A stretch of DNA of 64,000 bases from Baylisascaris procyonis. Taxonomy: Eukaryota > Nematoda > Chromadorea > Rhabditida > Ascarididae. The notes below the pieces were generated by a model. The model did not search any database and had not been told where the DNA came from. It was given only the letters and a program-made list of their open reading frames with translations. The stretch spans positions 124,001-188,000 of the forward strand of contig JAZARR010000205.1 in assembly GCA_037389465.1 (NCBI GenBank), in the 5' to 3' direction. Each line of letters starts with the position of its first letter. Position 1 is the stretch's first letter. A program made the position numbers and the translations under genes. Of the stretch, positions 37,701 through 60,994 are shown piece by piece.

Positions 37701-38501
37701 TTTAGTTGATCTGATATATTAGCTGAAAATATGAACTCACAATGTGATAGGATCTGAGGTGATGGTAAGATCTCAGGTGTATTTCGTTTATTTATATCTA
37801 CGCTTTCATCTTATTGAAATTTTTAATTTTTAATATCATTAGTTATTTTTGCAAGATCATTGAGAAGAAAAAGGAAAGAGAAATAATTATCTGAATATGA
37901 TGATTTCTTGATTCAAAAATTGCGTCACGTATAGTTGATTGGGAAAAGAAGAGGAAAATATCGCGAATGAAAGAAAAGCTAGGTAGGAGAAGGGACTCCA
38001 GAAACAGGGTGCCTTCCCGATCTTGGCAACGAAAGGCTAGAAAAGTCTATCTAGCCCCAACTTCCTGACCTTACTGTATAGTAGGACTTCCCAAAACAAC
38101 GATTACGTTTGTCTCGTTCGCCTTCGAGGAAGCACTGAAGGTGCACCGATGCAACCTGACTTAGATATTAGCTGATAGAACGCGTATCACATAAGACAAA
38201 GTAGAGCAGTTCGAAATTTTTTTTTCTTCGGTATATTTTTTTCCGCCTATCGTAAGAAAAAAATCACTTCAATTTCAACTTTGTTTTATGTTCACCTCGG
38301 TGGCAATTTCTTGATATTTTTTTTCTCTTGTCTTCCAGGTTGGATGATGTTTTCGCTCATGGTTTACAAAGCAAACCCTTCAAGCGGTTTATTTTACAGG
38401 GAAATAGAAGTTTGAATGACACTGGACCGGGATCAGCGCTATCGGTCGATAAAGAAAGTATGAATCGACGAAGCAAGGATCAGCTGATTGTCGTTGACTG
38501 A
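28788..38501 (+). CDS. THAP-domain protein with additional zinc-binding segments, 12 exons
   Basis: Likely nuclear DNA-binding protein. Exons: 28788-29010, 29305-29461, 30205-30349, 30748-30816, 30978-31151, 31766-31907, 32455-32599, 33684-33826, 35101-35144, 36609-36698, 37163-37338, 38339-38501 (TGA); about 556 residues, all phases consistent. Exons 2-3 form a THAP finger: C101-x2-C104, FRWP at 115-118, W127, then YICSWHF with C148/H151 and F152. W127 is restored only by joining 29461 to 30205. Residues about 257-335 carry DPLFCYEFSYNRTS, FYACLQC (C294, C297) and SGHHFAC (H331, C334), a second zinc-binding-like segment resembling FLYWCH-type folds. C453-x2-C456...H469-x3-H473 is a C2H2 finger, followed by CRQC...CHR. 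The N-terminus is acidic (D/E-rich, residues about 45-65). ATG 28788 has an in-frame TAA just upstream. Uncertain points: exon 2 could begin at 29311; exon 4 could stop at a GTAAGT donor (30763); exon 9 is only 44 nt. Confidence 0.82.
37068..37130 (+). repeat. CGTGATAT-rich array with three CACGTG sites
   Basis: CACGTG palindromes at 37071-37076, 37078-37083 and 37098-37103, plus further CGTGATA(T/C) units. It lies in the THAP-gene intron just 33 bp before the zinc-finger exon at 37163. CACGTG is the canonical E-box for bHLH factors; function here is unproven. Confidence 0.6.
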
Positions 38502-39264
38502 GCTCATTGCAGAGGTGCAGTATGTAGTGCATGCACTGATAGTGCTTGATACAAGTGGGATTTATTCGGCGATCACGGATTCGATCATCCGGTCATCATT
38601 GCATCTGGCCTGCAGATTCTTTGTTGCTTTAACTTTAATAGATAAGAACTCAGCATCAGTGCATGTTTATTGCTGTATATTTTCGTTCAGATATTGTAAT
38701 CTATATTGATTGATCTTGCAAAGTCAACAATGAATGTGAATATTCGAACGGCAAAAAAGATTCAGATTTTCTAGATTATAAAGTTCCCAACAATTTGAAA
38801 GCGTGATCTCGTGGAAAATTAGGAATATGCGAAATTGCCATTAATTGTTGCTTAAGAGGAAAAAGAGATTATTGCGAATATTTTTATTTCTATAAAAGGT
38901 ATTTCGAATATTTTTTTTTTATTTCCCTTAAAAGATTCGATTATCTTCTAAAACGATTATATTTCGATGAGACTTACTGCTGAAGATTGTACTTACTGCT
39001 GAAGATCGTAATTGAATACTAGATTGGTGTTGTATCGTTTATCATTTCTATCTATCGTTATGTTATTCTATCGTTGTAATCGAATCTATGCATCATATAA
39101 TTCATATATCGTTTATTTCTTTTTTTTGTCTTTCTTGATTTTTGTGATGTTTTTTATGTGTATACAACTATAAGATTATGATAAATGAATGCAAAAGAAA
39201 TCAACTTTTTTTATTAATGCAAATTGAATTTGATTCTATTAAAAAATGATTTGTATCTTAATAA

Positions 39265-40402
39265 ACTAGTAATACAGTACGGCATTATCGATAAGCAATT
39301 AAAAGAGACTGAAAAAAGTCGAGTTATACAACCATCCTTGAGAAATTTAATAGCGCCATCATAGATAAAAATATCGACATAACCATACTAATGTCACACA
39401 ACAGTTCCTATATTTCATAAAGCCATGCGACCACCTACATAGCATAACCAACATGCTGAGTATAGTATCCACCAATCATCACACCTGTAACCAACGGAAA
39501 ATGAAGTAAGAGTAAGACCGTAGCATGATTTTAAAAATCTTCCGCGAAAAAAGAGTGCTAAAGGAACAAAAACAAGTTTGTGTTTCCCATAATCCAGCGC
39601 ATAGTTCACATTTTTCAAATTTTAGCTGTTCACATGCACAAATCGGACTTCCGGGCGTGGTCGTGTGGCGTAGGTGATAGGCCGTCTGAGTTCCAGTTAA
39701 AGGGTCGCAGGTTCGGTCCTGTGCCTCGGCTGGGAGTTTTGTAAGGTTTCTGCCATTTCGTGCTCGATTCTCAATCATTCTCCTAAACCTCTCTAGTCAT
39801 GGAGAGTTCAGTTCCTTCAAAAGCCGGTTGTAATTGCTATCAGATATGTGGGCTGAAGCAGCTTAACGAATAGACTGAAGTGAGTTGTATTGAATCTATC
39901 AAATAGTACTCAGGTTCGACGTTCGACCCCTGCCTGGCTCAGTAAGGACTTCGTCCCCGTCCGTTTAGTATCACAAAGAAAAGTGGAGGAGAGGATTCGC
40001 CCAGACCCTTATGTAACACACAAACAGGAGGGGGAACCGCACCCAACTTCCCACCCACGCAATCCCAACCAACAGCTTTAACCACTGAGCGAATTCTACC
40101 ACGCAGTCCCTGTCATTTTCACCTGTCTTTATATTTCATAATGAAATTGTCGTATTTCATAGTGAAATGGTCACAACCTCCTAGCCTGCTACATTACATA
40201 TGTATACAAGAGCGACTGTGTGCAAGGGGTTCACCTCGAAAAGTACTCTCCCTAGATACCAAATTTGTGGAGAAAGTCCACAAATATGAGAAATTGTGAG
40301 CGTAGGGATTTTCCATCGAAATCTTAAGCACACATTTCGCCACCACACACGAAACCGATCCGGCTTCCAACGAGCTCGTCCAAGAAAGTCAGCAGAAGAG
40401 GG
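39265..40402 (+). repeat. Dispersed ~1.14-kb repeat, copy 2, with tRNA-derived modules
   Basis: Same orientation as the copy at 15915-16962, differing by scattered substitutions and indels. It holds about 75 bp absent from copy 1 (near 40193-40268) and an 8-bp duplicated GTTCGAC segment at its second box B-like site (near 39914). It lies in the intergenic region between the THAP gene and the gene at 42575. Unlike copy 1 it is not followed by a TA array. Confidence 0.75.
39654..39733 (+). repeat. tRNA-like module in copy 2 of the dispersed repeat
   Basis: Counterpart of the 16303-16376 unit: TGGCGTAGGTGATAGGCCG box A region, GGGTCGCAGGTTCGG box B. The anticodon stem is broken (TCTGA versus TTAAA), so this copy cannot fold as a normal tRNA. 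Confidence 0.55.
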
Positions 40403-40843
40403 GATGAAAAAATTCAAAATTTGACCAATTTAAAGAGCGTTATCGTCGGAACAACGAAAAACGGGATTAATGATCTCCTGTACATATATAGATAAGCACT
40501 CGATGTGCGTATCGATAGGCAACAGAAAAAAGGAAAATCGATATTCTATTTGGAATAAGCGAGCTAGCTATTCGATACTGTACTTGATCGTTAGCATGCT
40601 GCAAAAGCCCGAATGAAAAAAAAGTGAGTGCGATCATGACTGTAATCACTGAAATAACCAAAGATTTATAGTAATTATAGTAAAATATTAACCAAAGCCT
40701 GAGCCAAAGATACTGTAGTAATGAGCTGTAGTAATCAAAGCGTAAACGATAACCAAAGGTGTAGACAGGGATGAGAGGTGGCCGAGTTGTAGTCGTTAAT
40801 GCATCAAACTAGCACGAAACGTAGCATACTTAAGAGGTCATTG

Positions 40844-40918
40844 GCGAGGTTAGCCGATGTGTTTGATCGTGCCGATATGAAAGGTTTGACGAGGTTAGCC
40901 GATGTTTTTGATCGTGCC
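40844..40918 (+). repeat. 30-bp unit duplicated with 15-bp spacer
   Basis: GAGGTTAGCCGATG and TTTGATCGTGCC occur in the same arrangement at 40844-40873 and 40889-40918. Not coding as far as can be seen. Confidence 0.75.
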
Positions 40919-42574
40919 TTGTATTGAACATAGTGGCGAATTTTGTGTAATTGTTTCGACATAGATTTGAAATGCAGTTGCGTGCGGCTATATTTAACCA
41001 TCGTAAAGGGATAGGCATTGTGATACTATACGTATGGAAACTATAGCACAAATTCCTCAGGAGGAATCTGCGCTATTTAAATGTATATCATTGTTATTTT
41101 ACTATTCTTATTGAAGTTTCTCTCCGTTTCTGATTTAAGACTCTTTATGATCGGTTTTTTTTGCATCTTATTTTTTTCTTTCTGGAAGATTCAAAAGAAA
41201 ACAAATCGAGAAAATATTTATGCAAATAACTAAATTTTTAGAGAAATTTGTATTAAATTTTATCGGTTATTGAGAGTTTTTAGTGATTGGCATTGTAAAT
41301 TTTTCAGCGCTTCGAACGGTAAGTTCAATGTTTTGGGTGAATACGAGTTTGATTTCCTATGGTTGAAGTGTGGAAAATTTTCTCAGTCTTTCGAATACTA
41401 AAAGGAAATAGGTTCGATTTGGGTACTACGAAAGCATATTGCTTTTTTCTTTGATAAAACGTTTTGTCGTTATCAGTGGTTTATTTATGCAAATTGGATT
41501 ATTTTTTATAGGCGTCATGCATTATGATAATTGTTTTAATATGGATAGCGAATGGTGTTACTAATCTGAGGCTTACATTTAAGGAGATTTGATGGGCTTA
41601 CCTGTTATTTATATAACATTTTTGCGCACTTAGAGAAGAGATAAAAGGTATGCATAAAGATTTTAATGGCGAATTTTAAGAATAAAGAAAAAAAAAAGAT
41701 GCGCATTGATAAATTCTGAGAAAGGGATCCGATAGAATACCACCAACGTAAGTATGATATCTCTATCGTTCGACAGGTTGAATTTGAATTTCGTGTCCGA
41801 AAGGAAATACGATGCATTTTCAATTGTGTCACAGCAATTTGCAAATTTGTGATGCCTTTATTAAGCTTTGTAGGTTGGAATAAGAATTGGTGGAAGATTA
41901 AACTTCGATGTATTAAGCGTGTTTTGCGATGAACTTAAAGCTTTACTTAGTGCAACTGATAAAAGCGTTGATAATAAATAAGCAACATTTGAATTATTCA
42001 TTGTGGTGGATGAAATGAAATCATTCTCACTTAGTAATTTCATCTTGCGGGGGGTTTTTTTTTTTTCACTTTCCGTTGATTTTCTCAAGTATTTGCTTCT
42101 TGATAGAAATGTTTAGTGGGCGATTAATGTACGTTTTGCTAAGGTAATATTCAAATTAATAGTGTTCATTTTAGTTTTTTAGTTTTTATTGATCGTTATT
42201 CTCATATGAAATCTTTTATTTGTTTAATTAGTGAATGAGTTTTTAAAAAATCGAATTTTTATATTGTATGCTTCAGATGAATACGTTGATTTTCTTATGT
42301 TCTATTTTTATAATTTTATTTATTCATCCGAATGATATAAAAATTAAGATTTATTGACTTTTATTTTCACATATAAAATTCTTTTCTTTTTTTTTAAAAT
42401 TTGAAATGCAAAGCAGAAAATGATCTTTGACTTCGTTTTCCGCCACTTAATCTCATACTTCCTTTGTTGAAATCCTTTACGATTGAGTGCGCTTTAGTGG
42501 TGCGCTCTGTTGCCGTATTGTATCATAGATTTCATACAAAAACCTAAACTATGCAATGCGGCTGATTAATTTAG

Positions 42575-45030
42575 ATGTCACTTCTATCGGTATCAACATG
42601 CTCGCAGTTTTCGCTCACGCCAACATTACCGGATGATAGCGAATGTCTGACGCCGACATACACAGACATACTCTCGAACATGTCGACCGCTCATAACCGT
42701 GCACGTGAGAAGCGTCCTTTCTTCCGACGGCCCTATTATCTGCCGTCGGATAACGACTGTTCGACGGCTATATTCAGTGCGTACGATCTCAGCGATATAA
42801 CTCTAGTGGAAGAGAGTAGCCACGCGGATCGGCTGTTTGCAAGTGGTGATTACCTAGGGCCGCCTTTATCCAAATGTATCAATTTGTGATTATTTCTTTG
42901 TAATGATCACTTATGGCTATCAACGATATCTTATGCTCTTATTTATCGATTGACAGGGCTGTTTTTTTTCTTTTTTTGAAAATAAAATTCTCATTTTCTT
43001 AAAACTTTTTCAAATTTTTTTGTCAAATTTTTTAATTTTTTTCTGTCAAGTTGCCAAATTTTCCAGGTTTCCTGAATAAAAATACCACTTTCAGCTGCAA
43101 AGCATAGGAGCAGATTTTTTTAAAGGGACATTTCGAACTTCTAAATAAACCATTTAATGCTTTTTTCTGCGGAAAATTTTTCTGACTCATTCTTAATGGT
43201 TATCTCAATGATGCTACATTTTTATTAGTTGTATTATATTTACACGTAATGATAAATCCTCTCGTATATAAAATTCAATAAGTTTCATACTATATCAAAA
43301 GCTTCTAATTTACATATTTTGGTATTTCCTGTTTTTTTTGGGATGACGGATAATTAATTTAAATAATTATTAAATTGGAGTCTAATATTTTTGGTGGTTT
43401 GCATAACCATTTGTGCGTGCATGAAAGTTATAGCGTTGGAGAGTGGAATGCAAACGGCGAATAGTAGCTGGGCATTTTCCGAATATTGTGACCCTATTGA
43501 AGGTGAAACCAGCTCTCTTCGTAGCCTTGGCAGTTCAAAACCGGCGATCCGAACAGGTGAGATTATTCGCATTTATTCTAATCTTAAGCGATATATGATC
43601 GATCACATGTTTCATTGCTAATGATTTTGATTATCTTTTATAACGGCGTAGTAGGCGTCCACCTTCATCAAATACTTTTGTGTGTAGATTAACTGATGAA
43701 TTCATAGCTGTTAGATATTCATGGGTATTGTTGAGTTAGGAAATCTTAGTTAGCGGGTTAATTTTTACTTGAATTGTTTCGACGTTTATCAGTTACTAAC
43801 GGCTGATCGTTATAATGGACAAGAGGTGCCTAAAATTCGAAAATGACCCTTGGTCCATAGAGGCATGACGTCATTATGAGTTATTTATATGCGCTTTATA
43901 AGAAGCTGGTTCCTTCAACTATTAGACGATGCTATCTCCCTCACTTTCCCTACTCTATGGAACTGACCTGACACAGATTGGATAAATAGGATTCAGTGCA
44001 GATATATCAAAGCTGTAATCCAACGCTCACATAAGTCAATAATGCGATACGAAATAATATTGTTTAACTTGTCGGTGTTTGTTTTCAGGGGATGGTTACG
44101 TATTTCCAACATGGAGTTGGAGTCGACCGGCATTGGGTACATCGCCATCGGATCTCTCCGTAAAATCCATGTTGGTTAAAATGCGAACCCTTAAGGATCC
44201 ACCTTCGTTCTATGAACTTCGTGACATGAACCAAGGACCAGGTATTTAGTCCAAATGCGATCGCTTTAACTGCACTTGAAATATGAGCAGCTTAAACTGC
44301 AGCTGCCCAAGTAAAATGGGATTTTTTCTTGCCAATTGCATCTGTTTTATATTTCAATGCGTTTCTAGTTAAGCAAAGAAAATATGCCTCTGATGGACGG
44401 ACGGCTGTCAGCAAATGCTGAGACATTAATTTAAAGTTTAAATAGGTGATAGGAACTCATTTGAAGCACACAATTCATGTAATTCGAAAATGGCGCAAAT
44501 AGCTGATCTCTGAAGTGAACAATTTAGTTGATGATGCACCACATATAACTCATATACCATCACAGTACGAACTTGACGATCTCAAGGATTATGCCCTCTT
44601 TAATTCAGTCGCTACAGCCGAATGTATGAAACCGGTACGAGGCTTCTATTTTTTTAAATATTAAAATTAGCACTGGATTTATAATTGAAGTCAAAATTTG
44701 CGGGTTTCGCATCATTTCTCGATTTTACTTTGCCATCCAGCATTTATAATAGTAAGCCTCGAATTTAATATGTCTCAAAAAACGCTTCGTATCTTTGCTT
44801 AACGGCTCTTGGATTGGTTTGTTACACTATAGTGTTGATCGCTGGGGTTCGGATACGTAATTCGAAATTCACTGAATCACTCTACCTTCCTAATGCAAAC
44901 ATTACTGTAATAAACAGAATACCGTAGTTAACCGGAATATTTCTAGTTCATTCGATATTTTAACTTACGGCTTTCTTATAAGTTTGATGCATTAAAAGTT
45001 TCCTATTTAGCTGCTAACATTCTTTCGATG

Positions 45031-45086
<56 letters not shown>

Positions 45087-45382
45087 GTTTCTTTGAGTTC
45101 TTGTCTATGAGCTGAATTTCGTTGAGATTTCAAGCATCTTTTAGGGATTCTGAGGCAGAGAGGAAAGAGCGCAGCTAAAAAATTGAATTTCAGTTATTTT
45201 ATCAAAATATTTCAAAACCTTAAGTTTCAACGTCAAATCCGATAATATTTCAGATGAGTCTACAGCTAATTTTTTCTTTTAAATTTAAACAAAAGCAGTA
45301 ATTTATTTGCGTATTTTAGGAGCCCTATATGCCGATGTCGGCCGAAATTGTTCATTCACAATACGCATTTGGAGAGGTGTGA
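42575..45382 (+). CDS. Unrecognised Ser/Pro/Tyr-rich protein, at least 5 exons (C-terminal part certain)
   Basis: Exons: 42575-42875, 43434-43556 (or from 43428), 44089-44241, 44528-44634, 45320-45382 (TGA), about 248 residues, all phases consistent. The first exon follows an AATTTAG acceptor directly and begins with ATG; the in-frame codon before it is TAG, so it is either a trans-spliced start or an internal exon of a longer protein. Sequence features: RPFFRRPYYLPSDND, SDITLVEESS, YVFPTWSWSRPALG, SDLSVKSMLVKMRTLKDP, PSQYELDDLKDY and a C-terminus ending YAFGEV. No catalytic motif, signal peptide or membrane segment is visible. Composition suggests a disordered cytoplasmic or scaffold region with several Tyr-acidic sites. 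AATAAA follows 97 nt after the stop. It converges with the ACSL gene, whose stop is 308 bp away. I do not recognise the family. Confidence 0.72.
45032..45080. repeat. (TA)n microsatellite in an intron
   Basis: About 49 bp of alternating TA inside the last intron (44635-45319) of the plus-strand gene at 42575. Confidence 0.95.
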
Positions 45383-45478
45383 AGTTTGCATCGATCGCTA
45401 TGTCGATAAATGCGTTTCGCATCCGAACATTTTTGCCATTAGGCATCAAAAATTTTTTGTTGTTATTTATATTATTTG

Positions 45479-45484
45479 AATAAA
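45479..45484 (+). terminator. AATAAA polyadenylation signal of the gene ending at 45382
   Basis: First AATAAA downstream of the TGA, 97 nt after it and about 200 bp short of the convergent ACSL stop codon. Confidence 0.6.
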
Positions 45485-45690
45485 GAAAATATTTTATACA
45501 TATGGGCATTTTTCGTTGATCACTTTATTGCATCGATTTTCTGCTATCGATTTATCGATTTTCTTCCAAGTCCCGTCTGATCACCGCAGAATTAAGCATT
45601 TTTTGCATAATTCAACGTTTATCATCGAATCATAGTAATTACATCGAGTAGTAATATCTGATCGAATTATATACTTTCATAAATATTGAT

Positions 45691-56141
<10,451 letters not shown>

Positions 56142-59100
56142 TTTGTTCAAAAAAATAGAAATAGACGAAACTGAAATATTGTATGATAATTTTATATTGA
56201 AAACATATATTTCAAATATAACAATTAATGCCGACAATATTCTTTAAAACAATATTTATAAAACATCGTTAGCTAAAAGTGTATCATCGGCTAAAAGAAA
56301 ACCAGTACAAGCCCATATTTCCATAAGTCATTTAGCCGATAATCTGAAATGAGCGGAGGAAAGGAGAGGAGAGCGCGAAGAAAGTGGAAGTGGACAGAAC
56401 AAAGCAAAAAAATCTATAGAAGAATTATGCAAGGCTGTGATGAAAACTTATGAAAGCTTCAAGTTAGCAATAGAAATATGTCATCGAATTGAATTTTTTG
56501 CAATCGAATATGGATCGACAGTGGGAGGGGGGGGGGGGGAATGCGATTTTCTATGCTATTTTTTAAAAGTTTCTCTCATAGAAGAAAACGGGAAAACGCG
56601 CCAGAGATATTGACACGATGTGAGATTTTTTTTGCAATCCTTTGCATTTTTTTTTTTTGCACTTCTACTCATATGAAATTGTATAAAGCCGATAGAAAGC
56701 ATAGTATAATGTTGAAGTGATCATCAAATTTTCTTTCTAGTGGAATAGTTGAATACTTACTAAGCAATATTGCATAAAGAATTTTCCATTATCATTGACG
56801 AAATGCAATTGATGGTCAAAAAAAAAAATTATTTCATTTACCTTAATTGTAAAACTTTTTTAGAAGTCGCAATTTATTTTTCGTAATGTAAAGAACAAAT
56901 TTGAGAATTATTTTAAGTGTGCAATTGGCAAACGGATATGCAAAACAGACATACACATATATTTGCATTTGCAAGAAACATATTTTCTCAACAATTTCCT
57001 TTTGTAGTGAAAGAAGATTTGCAAAAATGCAAAATTCTCTAAAAGTATATTTTAGAAGAGACAAATTTTAAAATATAACTTCAAAAGATTTGAATAACAA
57101 ATCGAGACGAGTTAGACAGACAGGATACTCATCAGCGTCTAAACTGGAAGATGCTTTCTGCTAATCAACCATTAAAATTCTCAAAAAAGAAGGCGGTCTG
57201 ATGATGTGTCATCAGTTAAACACAAAGTCGACGTGATATGATCGCAAAGAATAAAGGACAAACGTTATCAAAAGACTAAACGATAGCATCGAATGGCTGC
57301 ATCAAAATATAATCACTTTTGCAAATATAATAATATCACTGAGTTATATGACGCTAATTTGCTTGCATTCATGATTGATCATTAAATGCCCATGATGAAT
57401 TATTATTGAAAGAAGAAAATATTGAGCTTAAGTTCGAGAAGAGCATAAGACAATCTCAGTGGTATATGCACAAGTGAAGAAATTTTTGTGGAGAACTTCC
57501 CATCTATTTTCTTTGCTGCAAAAGCATACAGTTTCCGGTTGTAGACGTCGTAAATACCTTTGAAATCCATTGAAAAATTTTGTGAGTCTTCTTCAGTTAT
57601 TTTAAATTTTAATATATAACGATAAGTTTTATTGTCGTCATATCACCGTATGCAGTGTGCAACTATCATATAAATTTCAACAATAAAGCTCATAAAATGC
57701 AAAGCCATGACTAGTGTTATCATTGATAAAACAAAATATATCGTTTGCTTGATGAAGCGCTGATTGAAATCGATTGTGCTTCGGCATGACAATGCTAGAT
57801 CTCAATCGCCCTTGTGGACATACTTTGATAGAACTATCAAACACTTATGCGATCAAGAGCACACTTTTACTTCAACTTTAATATTGAATAAAATCTCGCA
57901 TGCTTTTAATGGTAAACACATTTAAGTCGAGAATCACTCATTCGCCAAGAAACATAGAGCCACTTCAACAGGATACTTAAAGGTTGTCGGCGAATTGTAG
58001 AAGCACTAAAACGTTTATACGAAATTTATAAGTGGGAAATTTTACTCATTTATATTGTCGAATTGTAAATTATCGCAGAAAATTGTGCTGAATATTCGTT
58101 GAAACTCATAATTTAGAACTTAAAATTTAGAACTTAAAATTTAAAACTTAAAATTTAAAATTTAAAACTTAAAACTTAAAGCCATAAAAGTTCATTAGTA
58201 GACGAAATTTAGCTATGCAATACGAAATAAATAAGTTCATTCATCGAGAAACCAGTACGGACTTAGTACTTCTAAAATTCGAACGCTGTTTCGATGTTGC
58301 TATGCTATGATGCGCTGTAGCGCACTCATCAATGAAGCTGACTTGTTTAAGCCGTTCTTCCCCGCATTCTTATGCAATGAAAACAACTATGAATTCGGCA
58401 ACGATTGTTGCATAATTTTGCAAAATTTCCATACATTCCCACACGTAATCAACAATTAGTAAGTACTACAACGTATATCTATGCTGTTTTAAAGAAAGAA
58501 TTCTATTTTAGCGTTAAGAAAACCAAGAGAGAGTTATCTAATGGAGTCTACGTATTGATTCATTTGCGCTGACGATCGAACACAAAAATATCGAACGATT
58601 GTGCTCTACTTTGAGAAAGAAGATCGATGAGCGGAAAATTTTACGCTTATATTGACATTTTTTAATTGTAATTAAAACGATTGATGAACGTCATTGAGAG
58701 TTTAAAAAAAAAAAAAACTTTTTTTTCTACAAATTGTAATAGTGTAAAAAGTTTAAAAATGTTGATTGAAAATTTCACACATTAAATACTGAAAGAAAAA
58801 ATTATCTATGTGTATACCAAACTTTGAAGATCAAACGTATACGCTAAATAAGTCGAAACTTTTGAGGGCAATGCGTTTCTTTCCTCTACTCTCCTCCCTT
58901 CTCGCCACAAATTTATTCATCTCAACACAATCATTCTCAATCAGCTTCATACTTCTTCATCAAATGATGTGTGCAGCAAACCAATAGGAAACGTTTGCGG
59001 ATGTTATTTGATAGTTTTACTCTTTACTTTCCAAATTTTGCAGAAAAAAAGAGCGTTCTTTGTCCCCTTTCATTTATCAGTTAATATTTCAAGGACATCG

Positions 59101-60994
59101 TCCGTTTTACGCATCAAATGATGAATTGAAAAAATTACATAATCAATGTCTTTTTTTTTCAGCTTATATAGTCAACGTGTGCATGTACGACATAACGATA
59201 TGCCATCTATCTCTTCAATATATACCTACTTAATGATGCGTAATTTATTGATGGCTTCTATGCGTTTCAAAAATTTTATCACTTCCGTACGTAATAAAGC
59301 GCTCTTTATTAGCTCTTACTTATCAGCGAATATTGCAGAAAACTTTATTCATTACATACGTCACATATGAAATTAAGTATCAATATGTTTAATAATTATT
59401 TGCTCAACGCTAATAAACATTCTTAAAACGTTGTGCAAAATCAAAAAAAAAAAAGTTGCAAAAATCGTAAACGCTTCCACTTTTCTTCAATATCACTAAA
59501 TTATGAAAAATTTACTAAGAATAATAAAAATTTCGATATTTTTCTCAATTTATTGCAATCTTTGCATATATTTTTTGCGATATTTAGTATAATTTTGTAA
59601 TTGAGTATAAAATTTTACTGCTACAATTATCAGTCTAGGCGAATCGGTAAATCAATTGATGTATTTCACTCTCGTAAGACCTCTCTAAGTCGGCAATAAT
59701 AAAAAATTTTTTATTCTATTGCAAATTTATCCTTCAACGTGTAGATTTATACGCATAAACGAATAACAAAGCATACTGATTAAACAACAACACTTATTAT
59801 TTTGTGACTGACTAATAAAGAAAAAAAAAGCAGTTTCAAAGTTCTGCAACCATAAGTTTGCAAAACAAGGAAACAGTATTGTACTTTCTGCAATGGGCAA
59901 TTTTGCACCACTATCTTTCCCAAATTTTTCCTCCCTTTGCGCACTCCATCCCATTCTCCCCTCCCCTCCATCACCCATCATCAAATTTAATTTCCGTTAT
60001 CACAGCCAAATACGCTTATTTCTTGTAGATTGCATAGCCGGTACTTATTGATCTTTGCCGATATGTAGAGAGAAGGTTAAATTTTAAATTTTGATTGCCC
60101 AAAAATGCGTATAATAAAATTTAGACGTATTTCTTATCAATGAGGAAAAAAAAACATCCTCAACGACGACCGTAGCCGATCGATAGTATGACAAAGATAT
60201 CAACTGCTTAGAGCATTGAAAACGTCGAGTAAATATTAACGTACGTCATTGAATGTTATGCCCCATATAAACGAGTTCATGCTTTCTATGCATTCAATAT
60301 TTATTTATGCTATCAACGAGTTATCAAATCCTTATAAGTCGATCAAATGAACAAAGAATAAAGTCCTACTATTCAATTCTTTCACCTTATAATCTTGAGA
60401 GCAAAATAATAATTTATGATAGTACAATTACCCACAAAAAATATTAGACGAATGCTACTAGATCTCGAAAATTTTTGAAATTCTTCAAGATCTATATGAA
60501 CGAGTACAACTGCGAATATGTAGAAGGCCTCTTATATAAGGGGTTGAAATTTGCTCATTTCTTCATGTCGAATTACGCGAAGTATTAGTCTTTGTGGAAT
60601 CGAAAATTCTCATTGAGAAGAGTTTACCACCCGTCTCGTACAATAAATTACAGCTGTAGTTACTAACCGATGAGACGATTTTATAGACTCATAGAAGCAT
60701 AGTTTTAGCGATTGCTATTGCAGCAGAAATTTAATGGAAATTATCCACAGTTCAACGAACTACCTTGAATAGATGTCTTCATTATATCTCAAGAAATACA
60801 TTGTAAATAATTTGATCTGATTGATTAAATATTTGATCATTTTATTCATATTTTTTTCTGACATAGCAATTATTAATATCAAAAGAGGTAAAAAAATTAT
60901 AAATTCAATTTCGACAAAACGATTTACTGATAAATGATAATCATTCAACAAAATTAACGCATAAAATAAAGCGATTTAATTTCGATTTTTAGCA
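56142..60994. other. Intergenic region between the two ACSL genes
   Basis: 4.85 kb with the 58110 repeat and many A/T runs. A plus-strand block at 59162-59367 follows TTTTTTTTTCAG and stays open (frame LYSQRVHVRHNDMPSISSIY) to a GTACGT donor-like site at 59287 and beyond; it could be a lone exon but has no partners. Confidence 0.5.
58110..58180 (+). repeat. AAATTTAGAACTTA-type tandem repeat
   Basis: About six short units alternating AAATTTA(G/A)AACTTA and related forms between the two ACSL genes. Confidence 0.8.

Larger units (their letters stand above)
38502..42574. other. Intergenic region between two plus-strand genes
   Basis: Contains repeat copy 2 and the 30-bp duplication at 40844. 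An 11-nt segment (41309-41319) sits between TTTTTCAG and GTAAGTTC and might be a tiny exon or 5' UTR exon of the gene at 42575; nothing else coding was recognised. Confidence 0.5.

Noticed and set aside
44242..44249. Stop codon TAG as the end of the gene at 42575
   Set aside because: A GTATTT donor just before it joins in phase to a clearly coding exon at 44528-44634 and then to 45320-45382 with a polyadenylation signal.
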